Source of the DNA: Flabesymbios commensalis
Taxonomy: Eukaryota; Annelida; Polychaeta; Terebellida; Flabelligeridae
DNA length: 64,000 nt
Direction of reading: 5' to 3'
Assembly (NCBI GenBank): GCA_964017125.1
Contig: OZ024905.1
Coordinates: forward strand, 39,189,479-39,253,478
The notes below the pieces were generated by a model. The model was not told the DNA's origin, did no database searches, and worked only from the letters and a program-made list of their open reading frames with translations. Below, piece by piece: positions 24,035 to 37,070 of the stretch; position 1 is the first letter of the stretch; each line of letters begins with the position of its first letter. The translations under genes and the position numbers were made by a program.

Positions 24035-24486
24035 TATGCTTTCTGAGAAGACAGTCTGACCAGATTTCTACAGAATAAAAGTATCAAAAAATAATATCAC
24101 TGTGTCAGTGATAGGTTTCTCAGTAGCAAATGCCCCGTCCGACATGGTATTTAGTGCTCTAAACAAATGATTGGTGTGCACTACTTTCTCTCGCTCAAGC
24201 ACTACAAACAGTACGCTATCTCAGTAACTTTTCAGAACTTAATGTAGCATAAAAAAGAATCTATGTTCTATGTGCTACAGTAAATTACTAATTGTTGGCT
24301 ATATATATATTTGAACAATGTTGAGAAGAAATCATCTGGACATCTCTTTCTAGTTAAATCCAGATCATTCAGAGAGCCAGACTCATTTGTTCAGCTGAAC
24401 AAACGTATTTTCTTCAAAGACAAAATTAAAACACAACATTACTTGAAGCCTAAACCTATCTATACTTCTATGTCAGTAGGTCATAC

Positions 24487-24623
24487 CTTTCTGCACGGTT
24501 TAGGGTTGATTTCAAATGACTGTTTGAACTTGCGCCTCTGGCTGGTTGTGAGAATTGTTCTTGGTCGTTTAGGACCTTTTGGTTGCTCCAAGTCGTTCTC
24601 GTCCATACTGCTGTCATCGTCAG
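24487..24623 (-). CDS. Lmx1: Lmx1 exon: acidic linker and homeodomain N-terminus/helix 1
   Basis: A 137-bp exon. The acceptor is TTATTTTAG and the donor GTATGA. The first two bases complete a Ser codon split with the LIM2 exon, and 45 codons follow. They give an acidic linker ([16 protein letters not shown]) and then the start of the homeodomain: the basic arm [10 protein letters not shown] and helix 1 [22 protein letters not shown]1 proteins read [20 protein letters not shown] and so on at the same place, so assignment is firm. The N-terminal arm RPRT contacts the DNA minor groove in this family. The exon ends in phase 0, exactly matching the [10 protein letters not shown] exon at 14258-14335. 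Confidence 0.96.
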
Positions 24624-24889
24624 CTAAAATAAGAAAAATAACTTACAATTATTGAATTATTTTACGATGGGATTATTTGTTGAAGCTCCAATAAACAATA
24701 GAGAGGTTATTTTCTGTAAATCATTTCTTATAGGATTAATAGAGTATATGTCAAGAGTTTAATTTCAGGAAACCAGATCATGTTCGATTTTATAAAGGAG
24801 ACTACGTTTTATTCGTTATTGAATTTATTGCCACCGTCTGGACCCTTTCTGGTGGTAATAAATAAATGAATCCTCAAATCTGTAGAACA

Positions 24890-25090
24890 GTGTTGATGAC
24901 CAGGCGTCAGGGCAATTTCTTTGTTGGTTTCATTGGGCCAGAATTATTCATCACATCTAATTTGCCGACTACAGTGCAGTAGTTTAGCAACTGCTGGTGA
25001 CCAATGAACAAACACGTGCTGTAATGGTCTCATTACCAGAACTAGCTGCTGTCACGTGCCAGCAGCACGTGATTTTATGGCTTAAAATCA
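24890..25090. promoter_or_regulatory. Candidate regulatory block in Lmx1 intron
   Basis: A repeat-free segment 270 bases upstream of the homeodomain exon with E-boxes (ACACGTGC, GTCACGTGCC, CACGTGAT) and an X-box-like GTTTAGCAAC. Speculative. Confidence 0.22.
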
Positions 25091-25943
25091 GGTATTTATA
25101 GCCATATAAAGAATATAGGAAATTATGTCAAGAAGAAACGTGATATGAATATATATTCTGAATTCTGTCCAGAGAATGTACTTGTAACAGTGATTTAATA
25201 AATATTAAGTATCTTGATATTAGGGGGTGGGTGGACGGTTGGTGTTAGAGGGACGCTATGGGGGAAACATTAGGACAAACACAGATAGCGGCAGACAGGC
25301 TGGAATCAGTATGTAGTAGTTCCCAGTGTGTCTGAATGTTGTTTGATGGCGGGGGGGGGGGGGGTCTGCATCACCCCTCACAATGTCAACCTGAAATCCC
25401 GACTCGTAGATTTTACAGTGTAAATGTCTGAGCGATCCTAAACAATCTGTACTCTCAAATATTTTAATTGACTTCATTTGCATGTGTTCCTGGTATTTAT
25501 CTATACTGCATGGCAACCACACAGAGAAGTCAACAATTCAAGTGTACGACTTCAAACAATGTTATTAGTGTTCATTTACGTTGCTTGTTGTATTCAACAC
25601 ATTCAGTTTTCAACCTTTAAAACACACATAAGCATTAGGTTATTTCTGGTTGTAACATCAATGTAACTTATACGGGACGTGAATGATGTTTTAACATGAT
25701 GTTATCACTGCTTCCATTTGGTCAATGCACCATGGTCAATGTAGCCATTTCATTTGCAGACAACCTCACAAGAGATCAGCAGACGTTGTCACCATGTCTA
25801 CCACAACACTACAGACCCGCCCAACTGGCCCCCAGTCACGTGATATGCCGCCACCAGTCTACAACCTTAATGACGCTCGTCTGGGTCTTTCCCAGGTAAA
25901 TAACGTGGACAAATCTCAGAGTACATCTGATATAAAGTCCCCC

Positions 25944-26003
25944 AGCATCCAAAGTGTCCTATGTGCCACTCATTTGAGTGGCACTTAGGACACTTTGAAT
26001 GCT
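25944..26003. repeat. Foldback element, family F
   Basis: A 60-bp hairpin: AGCATCCAAAGTGTCCTATG pairs with CTTAGGACACTTTGAATGCT. Centre CCACTCATTTGAGTGG. Confidence 0.8.
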
Positions 26004-27451
26004 AGTGAACGTTATGCTGTTTTTTGCAAACAATGACGTTTTCTAGACAGCACAGTGTTAACGATGCCATGAATATTTTATATAGTATTAGCTGTGATTC
26101 CATTGACCTGGCATACAACCGTAAATGATACGCTATTTATTTGGCAATAAGCGTAAAAAGCCTAGAGCCCTAGGGGCGATCCATGAGTGGAATGAGAACG
26201 CTGGGGGGGGGGGGGGTGAGGCACGTAGGGAGCATAGAGCTAGCCACGCTGACAGGTTGGATGACACCGTGCCCCTAACTTAAACATCACATTGGCCAGT
26301 CTGTCTGCCATGTATAGATTAACAAGCAAACCAGTCCAGCTGGAGACAGTGGTCCAGTGTGGGATCAAGGCTGGCTCATTGACCATAAGGGCGGCCAACG
26401 CTCACCCGCCATTTGTCTGGGAACAACAGAGCTCACAACAATCAGGGTGATCAGGTATTCATGACAATGACGTCACGTTTGTTTGACTGCACCGTGTGAC
26501 GCTCTGTGACGGCGACGTGGATCGAGGCGGGGCAGGGGTGCCCCAGGAGTGGCGTGTTAGGGGCACACGGGGGTGGTCCCCTTAAAGTACAACCGCCACG
26601 GCTCACAAGGATACATGAAAAGTAGAAAATATCTTATCTCACATATAGTAAATCAGGTGTGAACCACAGAAACCTCAGCCTCCAAGAGCAGGCCCATGTG
26701 TGTTATTTGGCTTTTGTGTCTGATAACGCATTATCAAAAACAATTTCGAATTTTGTCAACGAGATACTTGATCATTTTGCTTCATCAAAATATGTCATCG
26801 ATTTAGTAATATATTTGGATACGGAAAGTTGTATTATTTGTTTACTAAACTTGCATCAAATAGATCTTGCTTTAAACGTATAATAAATTACTATAGCACA
26901 GACAAACAAGCTGGCGTCTGAAGAAGCGTAGCTAGGCTTTGGATTGAAAAGAAACATAAAAAATGTGGATTATGCAATTGGAAAAGACAGGGTGAAGTGC
27001 AGATTCAACTTCTGAAGTACTATATAAGTACAGGGCTCTTGACAATTAGGGTTGTACAAACTTGTCAAATGAATCGACTGCAGACAACGCTGTGCCCTGC
27101 AGGAATAAGAAATTAAAGAAAAATATAATTCTAGCTGTTTACAAGCGGGAAACAAGGATTACAGTCGATACAGAATGTATAAGATTTTATTACGTTTATT
27201 AAAAATAATATTTAAATTTTGTGATTGCAAAGTTGTTGTTTGCAGAGAGATTCCTGTGACAAAATCTAGGTGCTCCAAGTACTTGATATGTATGGGTTTC
27301 ATGTCTAGTATCTCTATAGCTATAGACTTCATGGCAGCAAATATTTTTCTATGATTTAAATAGTCTGGATATCAGATAATATTATGAGTGCACTTAAACT
27401 AGATGACCCTCCAGAAAAGCCAGCCCTAAATAGTCTTTATAAGATACTCAC

Positions 27452-27699
27452 ATTTGGGACTGAAGGCGGAACACCAGTCTGTCCTACTGCTGACCTGTAG
27501 ATGAGCGAACTCCTTCTCAAAGTCCATTCTACAGAACACTTGACCATCCTTGACGACAAACTGGTCCCCTTTCTGGAGCTGGTAGCCACAGGCGACACAG
27601 ATGAAGCATCTGAGGTGATAGACGTGGTCGAGAGCTCTCATTACCATCTCATTGGCGGGGATAGACTGCATGCAACCTGAACAACGAGCGCCGTATAAC
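27452..27699 (-). CDS. Lmx1: Lmx1 exon: second LIM domain (LIM2)
   Basis: A 248-bp exon carrying a full LIM zinc-binding domain, which in this family binds protein partners such as Ldb cofactors. Residues 1-9 read LYGARCSGC. The eight zinc ligands are all present with family spacing: C6, C9, H28, C31, C34, C37, C56, D59. The peptides VMRALDHVYHLRCF and KGDQFVVKDGQVFC parallel VMRALECVYHLGCF and KGDEFVLKEGQLLC of vertebrate LMX1. After the domain come 23 residues (EKEFAHLQVSSRTDW and on). Two donors are possible: GTCAGC after HLQ, or GTGAGT at 27451. I chose GTGAGT because it is the better consensus and its phase 1 end fits the next exon. The exon begins in phase 2, so a LIM1 exon must precede it. 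Confidence 0.95.
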
Positions 27700-28186
27700 C
27701 TAAAAAAACACAGAAAAAACGTATTCTACTGAAATGTATGCAATTATACATCGTTATTATATAATAAGCATTCATTTGGAAATAAATGTAAACTATATTA
27801 AACACGTGCGTTAAAATGCATTATTTGTCATGTGACATATGGTGGGAACTATACACGATTACCGTTCGCAAAATACAGGTTCGCCTTAAAAAAAGATTTG
27901 TTTTTAGATCAAGGTAAAAAATGCAATAAGCTCTTGGAATTAACACCAGTAAGTTCGCCTAACTGGGTATTGCGAAGATGTGAATAGCCTGGCATGTTTT
28001 TTCTATGGGTCTCGGTAGATTAAAGGTACAAGTAGACTTGTTGAGCATTGATGCATATAATAGAAACTGGGAGATGCCACCCATTACTATAGTCTCAAGT
28101 GGTTTTATGCTGGGTCAGCGTTTTTGTCACTAGCCCATCAGTAAGCCACCATTGCTGTAGCATCGCGTATTAGGTAATCTCTCTAG

Positions 28187-28293
28187 CCAGCAAACACGAG
28201 GCAAGGACCAATGCTGTTTTAATGTTGTCCCAGCGTCGAAGACGGTGGTCCAACATTAAAACAGCATTGGTTTAATGCCTCGTGTTTGCTGGG
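28187..28293. repeat. Foldback element, family A, well preserved
   Basis: Complete 107-bp copy: CCAGCAAACACGAGGCA pairs with TGCCTCGTGTTTGCTGG. The inner arms CCAATGCTGTTTTAATGTTG and CAACATTAAAACAGCATTGG also pair fully. Confidence 0.85.
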
Positions 28294-28833
28294 ATGCTCT
28301 TGGCTCTGCAGGAGTCTGCTGGCTGGGTCTGGTGCTGTGCTGTGCAGGCATGCAGATAATTATCACCTGACAATTAGCCTTCTATATGGCCCATTACCTT
28401 CAGTGCAGAGGGACGCCTGTCTAGAGACTTTTAAAGGCACATACTTCCCCTCCACAGCTGATTAAGCTAACTCATAGCAAGCCCCCAAGCACTCCCGTAC
28501 CACTGAACCGATCGCTTCCAAATTGCCAGGAGCAAGGTTAAACAGCGCACTGTAGTAAGCAGGGATCTTTACAAGACCTTTCACTTGCACTGATCGCGAT
28601 AAAAAAGATGTTGTGAATAACAAAGGGAGCGTTGCCTTCTGGCAGCCCGCGTTCCTCAGCCTGGTGACGACAGGGGGGTGGATGGCACGCTTCTCAATCA
28701 GACGGCTTTTTCTCCTCTCGCCTTCGCCTTAATTCTTCACGTGGCAGATCGTGGGCCACCCAGATATCTGTCAATTCACTTTTGATACGGTAACATTCCT
28801 AGCTGTCTGAGTTATGGCGACCACCATCCCTGT

Positions 28834-28931
28834 CCCAGTAAACGGCGCTGGGACAATGCTGTCCTAATGCTGGTCCACCGTCTACGACGCTGGACCAACA
28901 TGAAAGCAACATTAAACGCCTCTTGTTTGCC
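28834..28931. repeat. Foldback element, family A
   Basis: CCCAGTAAACGGCGC end, core GTCTACGACGCTGGACCAAC, end TCTTGTTTGCC. Confidence 0.62.
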
Positions 28932-29285
28932 CTAACATGGACATCTCAACGTCCTGTCACACCCAAAATCTCAAATTATACACATATCTTATGTCGATAG
29001 TGAGGTGTGTTGTTCGATATAATAAGATATTTAGACCAAGTATAGTAGTGTACCCTACACACAAAATTAAACTTGGTAGAATTTCTGAAATGTACGTGAT
29101 TATTTTTCAGAAAATAAGGCAGTTGTATAAAAAATGTTAATGTCATTCAAAACTGGAAATCGCTTCAGCAATTCCACCTTAATAAAAATAGAACCAATCT
29201 ACTCAAGATTGTAATTGATAAAGACAAAGCTCAACATTGTGTAGAATATAGTCCATGTGATGGGACAGTGCACTACTAAATACAA

Positions 29286-29354
29286 AGTGTTGGTTAAACG
29301 TTGGCCCATTGTTTGCGACGCTGCCCAATATTTAACCAACATTGGGTCAGCGTC
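29286..29354. repeat. Foldback element, family A (core)
   Basis: GTGTTGGTTAAACGTTGGCC pairs with GCCCAATATTTAACCAACAT around GTTTGCGACGC. Confidence 0.65.
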
Positions 29355-30847
29355 TTATTGATGCAAAGGACAGTCCTCCCTCTCTCCTCACCCAGGAGTC
29401 ACCCCCCCCCCCCTCTACCAGGTCTAAGGCTATCCAAACATTCCCGATCCCTGTCGTCGCCTTTGCCCGTCCTATCTGCTTCCTGCTCGTCGCCTGCTGC
29501 CCAGCAGAAGCAAATTATCCGAAAATACCTGACCTGAATAGCGACAAAATGAAGGGCCGAGTTGGAAGGGGACAAAATGAGAAATACACGAGATGGCGAT
29601 GTGACGAGGTGGCAAGCCGAAATAATTCTGAATCACCAAATATAAAACAAAATTCTGAATAAAATGAAATGACACTTTAGATAATACACAGCAGAATATC
29701 AGTTATTAAAAATGTAATTGTAAATGTTATTTTATATTTAATTGTAATTAGTGTGATATTTAATTTGAAGAATGTGCGTATGTTGAGTTATAAGTGTCAT
29801 TCTCCGAGATGTGCTGATTTCGCTAGTCACCAGAAGTAATCATTAGCAAATCCCACGAGTTGCCACCATAATCTCACAAATCTATCTGTATATTTATAAC
29901 CCACTTATATGGTAATAAGTGGGTTTTGAAAACATTATCATTTCATACTTCAAATTGGGTAAATTCATAAACGATATTAAATGTTAATATTAACCCTACG
30001 CCATTCTTAAATTTAATTGAAATGAGCAATTAACCATGACAATTTGGAAGTTGTAAAACCAAGAGGTATAAAAAAAGTAAAATAAAAGTTATACATATAT
30101 ATGGCTGTACTTTCGTTATTTCGATATTTTATACTACGTGGAATGATTTAAGATTTGTATTACTAAGTAACAGAGAGTACATTTATTACAAAGTGCGATG
30201 TTTGGAATGGACGATGTCGAGCATGCGGAATTGATACAATTGTATCAAGTATCAAAATTGTGATGACTGATTTGTACCATAAGCCACTGTGTGCTTATGA
30301 TTGCCATTGTTTAGAGAAGGACTAAGGGACACTAGATCAAGACGAACTTAAGCGTCTTTAACACGATAAGCTTGTTTGTTTACAATGTGTAAACTTGCCA
30401 TGCTACACTCTAATCTTCTACCTGGTTGAGGTGGCCATGTGAACTTAAAGTGCCAATAACCCTATACTACTCTACATATGGTTTTGAAAAATAAAACGTT
30501 GATCTAAAATGAATAAATACCGTTTCAAATAAGTTCACATAAACACACGATGATGTCAATGGTAGTACTACATGTGTATAACAGCTATATTAGATAACAA
30601 TTGCTTGTCAGTGTGGAAGGTTATATATGCAATTTCAAATTTATTTTTTTACAAAAGTTTATAAACCTGCATCATGCAGCGTCAAATATTAAGTTATGAC
30701 CCGATTCATCTCAAAATGTAAGGATTGTCTCTTAATTACTTCAGTGTAGAATAGAGATTTTAGACAGACGCCAAAGAATGCTGACCCAATGCTAAGCCAA
30801 TACCCCACGTTTATTTATCAGTGGTTAAGATTTGATACTGACAGTTT

Positions 30848-30918
30848 CGTATGCAGCAAATACGAGACGTTGATCTAATGTTTATTCAATGCTGGCCCAG
30901 CGTCGCAGACTCTGATTT
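30848..30918. repeat. Foldback element, family A, half copy
   Basis: GCAAATACGAGACGTTGATC, then TTCAATGCTGGCCCAGCGTC. The right arm is absent. Confidence 0.5.
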
Positions 30919-32286
30919 CAGGATAGATAAGATGAAAGCCAGGTAGGCGGAGCAGGGAGATCATGGACACCTGGATGGCCGACTGACTGCCTGACAACCA
31001 CGGCTGGACAATCACTGACCACCACTGACCAGTCCGTTATACATACATCACAATGCTTTGATCCTCATTTAATAATCACACCTAGATTTTGAAAGATAAC
31101 TGACACCCTAAATGTACAAAGTTATACATCTGAAAAATCGAATTCGGTATTTTTCTTGACTTTTTTTTATAATTACAGAAGCTTAAATATATCTCTAAGA
31201 CAATTGCGAGCTTGATGATCTTATTATAATTATTTGTCATCATCGAATTATTCAAAATTGACCAGAACATTAAACGACAATTACCACTGTTATAAATATA
31301 TATTATAAATAGTACAGATAAACGATCAGTCCACGTGGACAAACGTGTGTGTGTGTATATATCATATGTCAGGTATACCAAATACAATAATTCATTCCTG
31401 ATTGTCAATACATTTATGAGAAATACTTGAATTTCTCAAATCTTTTAATATGTTGACGCTGAATTTGCTTATTTTATATCTATTTCTAAACTCATAGCTA
31501 AATAAATAAAGCTTAAGATAACGAAAAAGTGGACATTTGACGTCGGCCCTTTAGATGTCAGTGAAGACTCTCTTTATTGAGATTTTATCAACCGGAAGTT
31601 TAAAGATATCAGAAAGGGTGACCGTTAAAAACTCGCCCTTTTAGAAAGTGGTAAATACCCCAGCCTAGCAACCTACAGCTGATAATCACTAGCTAAATCT
31701 ACCGGGGATCAAGAACCCTGGGAAATTTATTCAATTAATATCCGAGGGTTTTATCTCTGCACATGACTACAGAAAACCTCAATAACTGATAACTGAATCA
31801 TTCTCATCTGAATTGAGAGTTAAATTTAGATTTCCTGCCTCATTTGTTATTTTCTTAACCACGTGAGATATATATATATTTTTACTCCTTACATTAAAAA
31901 ATATTTTTTACTAAATAAAAATAAAATTTATCTTGTATTTTAATTTGCAAGAAATAGAAGACAATGATTTTAGTTACATATATTATTGTTCTATAATATA
32001 GCGTACAAATTGCCGACGCTTCGTGTCAAACGAATTGACAGACTCGGTCAATCTTCATTAAATTGTCGGCTAGTTCCGCTTTATTGTCACTGTCCTTTTT
32101 GATAAACACACCTCTAGAAGGCCAATAAGGTGACTAAATCACTGTTTAAAACACTTAAAGCTTCACTCCGGCACGCCCTGCTAGCCCCCCTCTCTACTGT
32201 GGATACATTAGGTAGGTAAATACTGGCGGGGAACACCACTACGTCTTGACAAATACGTAATGCCGCGGCTACCAGATAACACGTTA

Positions 32287-32362
32287 CATTGTCCCAATGT
32301 TGGGAGAATGTTGGGCCACCGTCCACGACGCTGATCCGACATTTACCCAACATTGGTTCAAT
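32287..32362. repeat. Foldback element, family A (core)
   Basis: CATTGTCCCAATGTTGGGAG and CATTTACCCAACATTGGTTC around CCGTCCACGACGC. Confidence 0.6.
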
Positions 32363-33000
32363 TTCACCAGGCATGATAGGGAAGAGAAAGTGTACATATA
32401 TTGACACCATCTGCACTCATCATTATCTTCATGAATATTACACATTAACAATACAATATCATAATCTTGGCTATGATAAAAAAATAAAAGATTTTGTTTT
32501 TTCTCAGCCACTAATTTTATTAACTTGATCCTAATTTCCATGTCGTAGATTGTCCGTGACTATGGACTAGTGGATGTCTGGTCTCAGTGTTAAGTTTAAT
32601 CAGAGTTTACCTTTCCCTTGATCACAAGTGGTTGTTATATGTGGTCTTCCCACACTAAGGATTCGAAACCTAATCCACACTCAGTCACCTAGATGACTGG
32701 ATCTGAACGCATGAATATTAACTATATTTAAATGATTTATTAAAAGCCTTGTCTAATTCATTTTAGTAAAATACAATACAATAATTATTATTAATAATAA
32801 TTGTAAAATATACATTTCTTGAGCTTTATTAGTTTAACCCCGCTGTGTTTACCAAATATAATTACACACATATTACTATGCATGCAAATGTTTTAAACTA
32901 TCAGTAGAGTTTATACCTTTAATAACTGAGTGATACATGCTTATGCTAATGACAAATGGATGTATCGTTAAGTGTAAAATATGTGTCAATGCTAGTATGT

Positions 33001-33335
33001 TAATTAATTTGCATTGTTGACTTTATTTTTCTTTATCGTGTCATTTTGTGGAAAACAACACGTTTCAATCTCCTTTTTTCTGAAGAATGGAACATTGAAA
33101 AAAGCACGTCCCATAAATAGCGGGTTTTTAGTGGATTCCGCATTGATTGATCCGTGGGCACATTGTATCAAGGTTAGAGGCAGGCCCCTGGAGGCGAAAC
33201 TCACTTTTTCAGTTTGATTATATTGGAAGATATTTATGTGTTCCGTCCCCAATCCCTGGCAATTTACTGAGCGAGGAGGAAAACGTGGGAAACGTGTTTC
33301 CGTTTAAAACAAATATTGCGGTTTCTGACTAATAA
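33001..33335. promoter_or_regulatory. Candidate enhancer (motif-rich, repeat-free)
   Basis: A unique stretch in the probable long intron with an exact POU octamer ATTTGCAT (33008-33015), a CSL/RBPJ-type CGTGGGAA (33284-33291), homeodomain-type TTAATTAATT, and ATTGATTGAT. Motif matches are seen directly. Regulatory function is inference. Confidence 0.3.
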
Positions 33336-33779
33336 CGTTGAAATATCTTAAAACATGACATTTTTATGGGGAGGTTTAAATTAAAAGTACGAAAATGTAC
33401 TAATACTTAGATTTTTTAAATATACAGTTTGTTCAACAAACAAAAAATAAAAGGGAAAAGTACGTTTCTGCGGCGTCGATGTAGACAAAGCTATTATACG
33501 GTGTTCATGGCACCACCAGAGGAAATCACGTCAAGACTTCATTGTTTTTCAATTAGATTTGACAGCAGGCTGAGCGAGATCGGGGCGGGTCCAATGAGGC
33601 GACAAAATCACGTGCCGCCCTGAGACCGAGTTCACCATCACCCCACGTCCGGACTGGCGGGGGGGGGGGGGGGAGTGACCGGGAAATTACCAGTTCAACA
33701 CAAGGTGGAGTGCCGGATGGGATCCACATAATACCAGGGAACCACAAGACTCAGGACTCGTACAAGTACTCGTACTCGT

Positions 33780-33871
33780 ACTTTTCTCGTACAAATTACG
33801 ATATATCGTAGGTCAATATCGTAGATCAATCCGAATCCCACGATATATCGTAACTTGTAGAATACGGCCCA
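33780..33871. repeat. Foldback element, family D, shortened
   Basis: Keeps the outer arms (TCTCGTACAAATTACGATAT and complement). The centre is reduced. Confidence 0.7.
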
Positions 33872-34514
33872 GATCTATATGCTGGAACCACGCTATTGCA
33901 AAGAAAACGAAAATATGTATTATACCCTTATTTAAATAACAAGTGAATCACGGTCATGTGACAGACTTATCCACTCTGTAATTGGTCAAAGCGAAAAAAG
34001 TTAAACTACAATACGTTATCGGAGAAAGACGCGATGCTAACTAATGACTGTGATTATTTGTTGTGTGTAAAATTTTAAAATACTCCTCACAAAACACTGG
34101 CATAAAAGTCTATTTTTTCTATGTGGCTGCGTATAGTTTACATATATTCCTATGTGATTTGTGAGTTATAAATTAAAGTGTAGCAGCGCTTTTAATTTAC
34201 ATTTACAGACACGAGTCGCTGTGGTAAACAATCCATAACCACTATACAGGCCTGAAATAATCATCATTTGCTACAATATCTAGTCACATCCATTAAGAAT
34301 AATTATCATAATACCACTTTAAATTGTCAGTTGAGCCGTGGAAGGGTTTTCACTTTTTACGCTTGTTTTCTCGCCGGCGATCGGATGCCCTCCCGCCCAT
34401 CAGCGAGGAAGGGCGGGCTGCCAATTATATGGGAGGTGAGGAGGCAGGGCCGACTGACAGACAACCAGGGTTCTGTGTAAACGCTGCGTGTCGCAGTGAG
34501 TCGTGGCGTATCGC

Positions 34515-34575
34515 AGCTCGTCGGCTCAAGTCGTAGTGTGAATTCATTCGTCGGCTCAAGTCGTAATGTGACGCA
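34515..34575 (+). repeat. 30-bp tandem duplication
   Basis: TCGTCGGCTCAAGTCGTAGT recurs 30 bases later as TCGTCGGCTCAAGTCGTAAT. Confidence 0.85.
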
Positions 34576-35263
34576 ATTCCAACTTTATATAAATAAAAAT
34601 ATTTTTTTAAATGACATATCAGCCGCTGCATGATTACTATTCCACCAAACACTGCAGTTTATTCTGAGTGTACATTATAAACTTGACAACTGCTTATTTT
34701 TTTGGGGGACCTTGTGCTTAAAGGGTTTCTCACCACGCCTCTGTGTTCAGATGGGGACAGCATCATTATCTCCATGGTGATGGATCGCTTTCTGATCAGT
34801 TTACAGCAAATCGCTTGTTGACTAACATTAATCAACCATTGATATTTCCTGCATCACACTTTGCTCCTTAGTGAAGAGAAATATGGTTATTATAATATAC
34901 CATTAGTTAGCTGTGGATACTTTTTTTCTGCTTATACAAAATGTCACTTATGAATAGAGTATTCCAACGATGTACTCTAATGATACTACATGTCCGATAT
35001 CATAATGAAGACGTGTTCTGAGAAAAAGATAAAAGGCACGAAACCTGATGGTGAACGGATCTAGTGTCCCGGATGACAGATGTGCTTCTTATAGGCTGAG
35101 TACCGGCCATTGTAACACAGTGTCAAAACTCACGTCACAGCCCCTCAAAACCCCTCAAATCCCGTCAAAAAACCCCTCAAAACCACTGATAACCTGTCAA
35201 ACCCGTGCCCCAGTCAATAAGAGCGTCCTCTTGTTTCTTGTCCCCATCCAGGGATCACATGTG

Positions 35264-35329
35264 CCTTGGATATGAAAGGGTGTATCTGCCACTTTTTAAA
35301 GTGGCAGATACACCCTTTCATATCCAAGG
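35264..35329. repeat. Perfect inverted repeat, 32-bp arms
   Basis: CCTTGGATATGAAAGGGTGT begins the left arm (35264-35295). The right arm (35298-35329) is its exact complement, with a TT spacer. ACATGTG flanks both sides. Confidence 0.9.
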
Positions 35330-35850
35330 CGACGACATGTGTCCGCCAATTACATGATATAGACACCTGCCCCCTCCTGATCCTCTACTCAAAATATAAA
35401 AAACAAACTCTCTCAATTACAGGTCTCGCATTAAACACGAGACGTTGATTCACTGTTGCTTAAATATTAGACAAGCATCGCCCACTATTCTGATTATATC
35501 TTTATACTTTACAATACATTAAAATGTTAGTTTCATAATACTTTTAATAAACTAGTCAGGAAAGTAAGGCTGGCATTTTAAATTATCATTATACGCAGTC
35601 GATTTTTACAATCGAATGATAAAATATAGCATTGATACCTTTTTTAATTTCAACTCTTAAAACGTCATACGTGAGCGGATTTATAAAACTAGCTTCTCGG
35701 CAGGTGGCTAAACTTCTCAACATTTCTTTCAAGGGAAGAAAAAATGTTTCCGATTCATTCCATTTCGCCAATTGATATGTTCAGCTGACCATGTCGGTAT
35801 ACTAGGCTCACGCTGAGTTTTGTATGACCGATTTACAGTAAAGTGAAAGA

Positions 35851-35912
35851 CGCTGGTACAACGCTGGCACATTGTCTAACGACGCTAGCCCATCGCTGTA
35901 CCACATTGTCTT
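35851..35912. repeat. Foldback element, family A, decayed
   Basis: GCTGGTACAACGCTGGCACA followed by TAACGACGCTAGCCCATCGC. Confidence 0.45.
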
Positions 35913-36192
35913 GATACGATAGGCGAGACACTGTTGTAACGTAACGTGGTGGTAATAATATAGATCGAAGTATTTCTCACGCATTTCTAGATTTGCTGAA
36001 TGCGTTCAGATCTGGATATCAGACTATTGTAATCTGGATCTAACAGTGCGACCATTTACATGCGAGAGCACCTCGTGTCACGGTGTCCATGATACAATAA
36101 AATGTGGGTATTCTAAATTATATTTGTAAAAATGACAATGGGAATTTAAAATAATTTTGTTTAAATACATATTTTTTCAATGTGGAAAATAA

Positions 36193-36320
36193 TAATAGCA
36201 ATAACAAAACCCCTTTAGTAGTATATCAAAGAAGTTATTCCTAATAAAAAATTTAGATGAGAAAAACAAAAATAGCAATAATAAAACCCCTTTTGTAATA
36301 TATTTAATAAGTTATTCCTA
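36193..36320 (+). repeat. Diverged tandem duplication, period about 77 bp
   Basis: AATAGCAATAACAAAACCCC…GAAGTTATTCCTA recurs as AATAGCAATAATAAAACCCC…ATAAGTTATTCCTA. Confidence 0.8.
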
Positions 36321-36875
36321 TTTATTTTTTGATCTACAGCAAACATACGTTCGTATAATATTTGAAATGTTTTTATTTTGTAAATAAATGGCAACGCGAG
36401 AAAATCTTTCTGTATGTAGTTTTTTAAAAGTCGAGTGGGGTGTTGGAGGCCTGAATATTTTTTTATAAAGGCCACATATAAAATCTGTGCATTGATATGA
36501 AATGGGCGTGAGTTGTAGACGTCGGTTGCGGTGGTGTGGGGTCCTTTTTATCCTCCACTAAGTCCCCTTACACAAGCCCCATCTATCATATAATAGGACA
36601 ACAACAACAGACATGTCGCCTTCTTACATTCTATTCTATTTCCCCCTAGACATCAACAGAGCGCGCGGCACGAGGTGAAAGAAAACAAAATAGTAAAACA
36701 CCTGTGTCAACATGGCCGCTTCTCTGACAACCATTCCAACGCTGAAATAGTTGTGTACAAATCATGGAAAACAAAGGCTTCTGTTCAATTTGAGACCATC
36801 ATTAATGGCCTAGTTAACTCCTTCTGCTTCATTTGAATCCTTATGATAGATCTGTCTACGGCCATTAGAAATATT

Positions 36876-36970
36876 TTAATTCTTCCAACGCGGGGACCGT
36901 CTTTATATGTCAGAATCTGACGTCTACAGACGTCTTACGTATAAAGACGGTCCCCGCGCTGAAAGGGTCA
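36876..36970 (+). repeat. TTAA-type MITE, family C
   Basis: The same palindrome as at 20511, with right end GGTCCCCGCGCTGAAAGGG. The left end is partly decayed. Confidence 0.7.
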
Positions 36971-37000
36971 CGTGAAATTCTGAAGCTGAATACCAGGAGC

Positions 37001-37070
37001 TGAACAATGTTGCTTTAATGCTGGGCCACCGTCCACAAGGCTGACCCAGCATTAATCCAACGTGGGGTCA
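37001..37070. repeat. Foldback element, family A (core)
   Basis: AATGTTGCTTTAATGCTGGG and CCCAGCATTAATCCAACGTG. Confidence 0.6.

Larger units (their letters stand above)
14336..24486 (-). other. Lmx1: Lmx1 intron inside the homeodomain
   Basis: A 10,151-bp intron between helix 1 and helix 2 exons. It contains A-, B-, C- and E-family elements (listed), an AT-rich block at about 16360-16900 without recognisable features, and the coding-like minus-strand stretch at 19200-20460. Confidence 0.85.
24624..27451 (-). other. Lmx1: Lmx1 intron between LIM2 and homeodomain exons
   Basis: A 2828-bp intron. It has one F-family hairpin, two G tracts (25350 and 26201) and a low-repeat segment at 24890-25090 that may be regulatory. 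Confidence 0.8.

Noticed and set aside
27426-27451. Extension of the LIM2 exon to the stop codon at 27426
   Set aside because: A GTGAGT donor at 27451 joins in phase with the homeodomain exon. Reading on would end the protein before the homeodomain.
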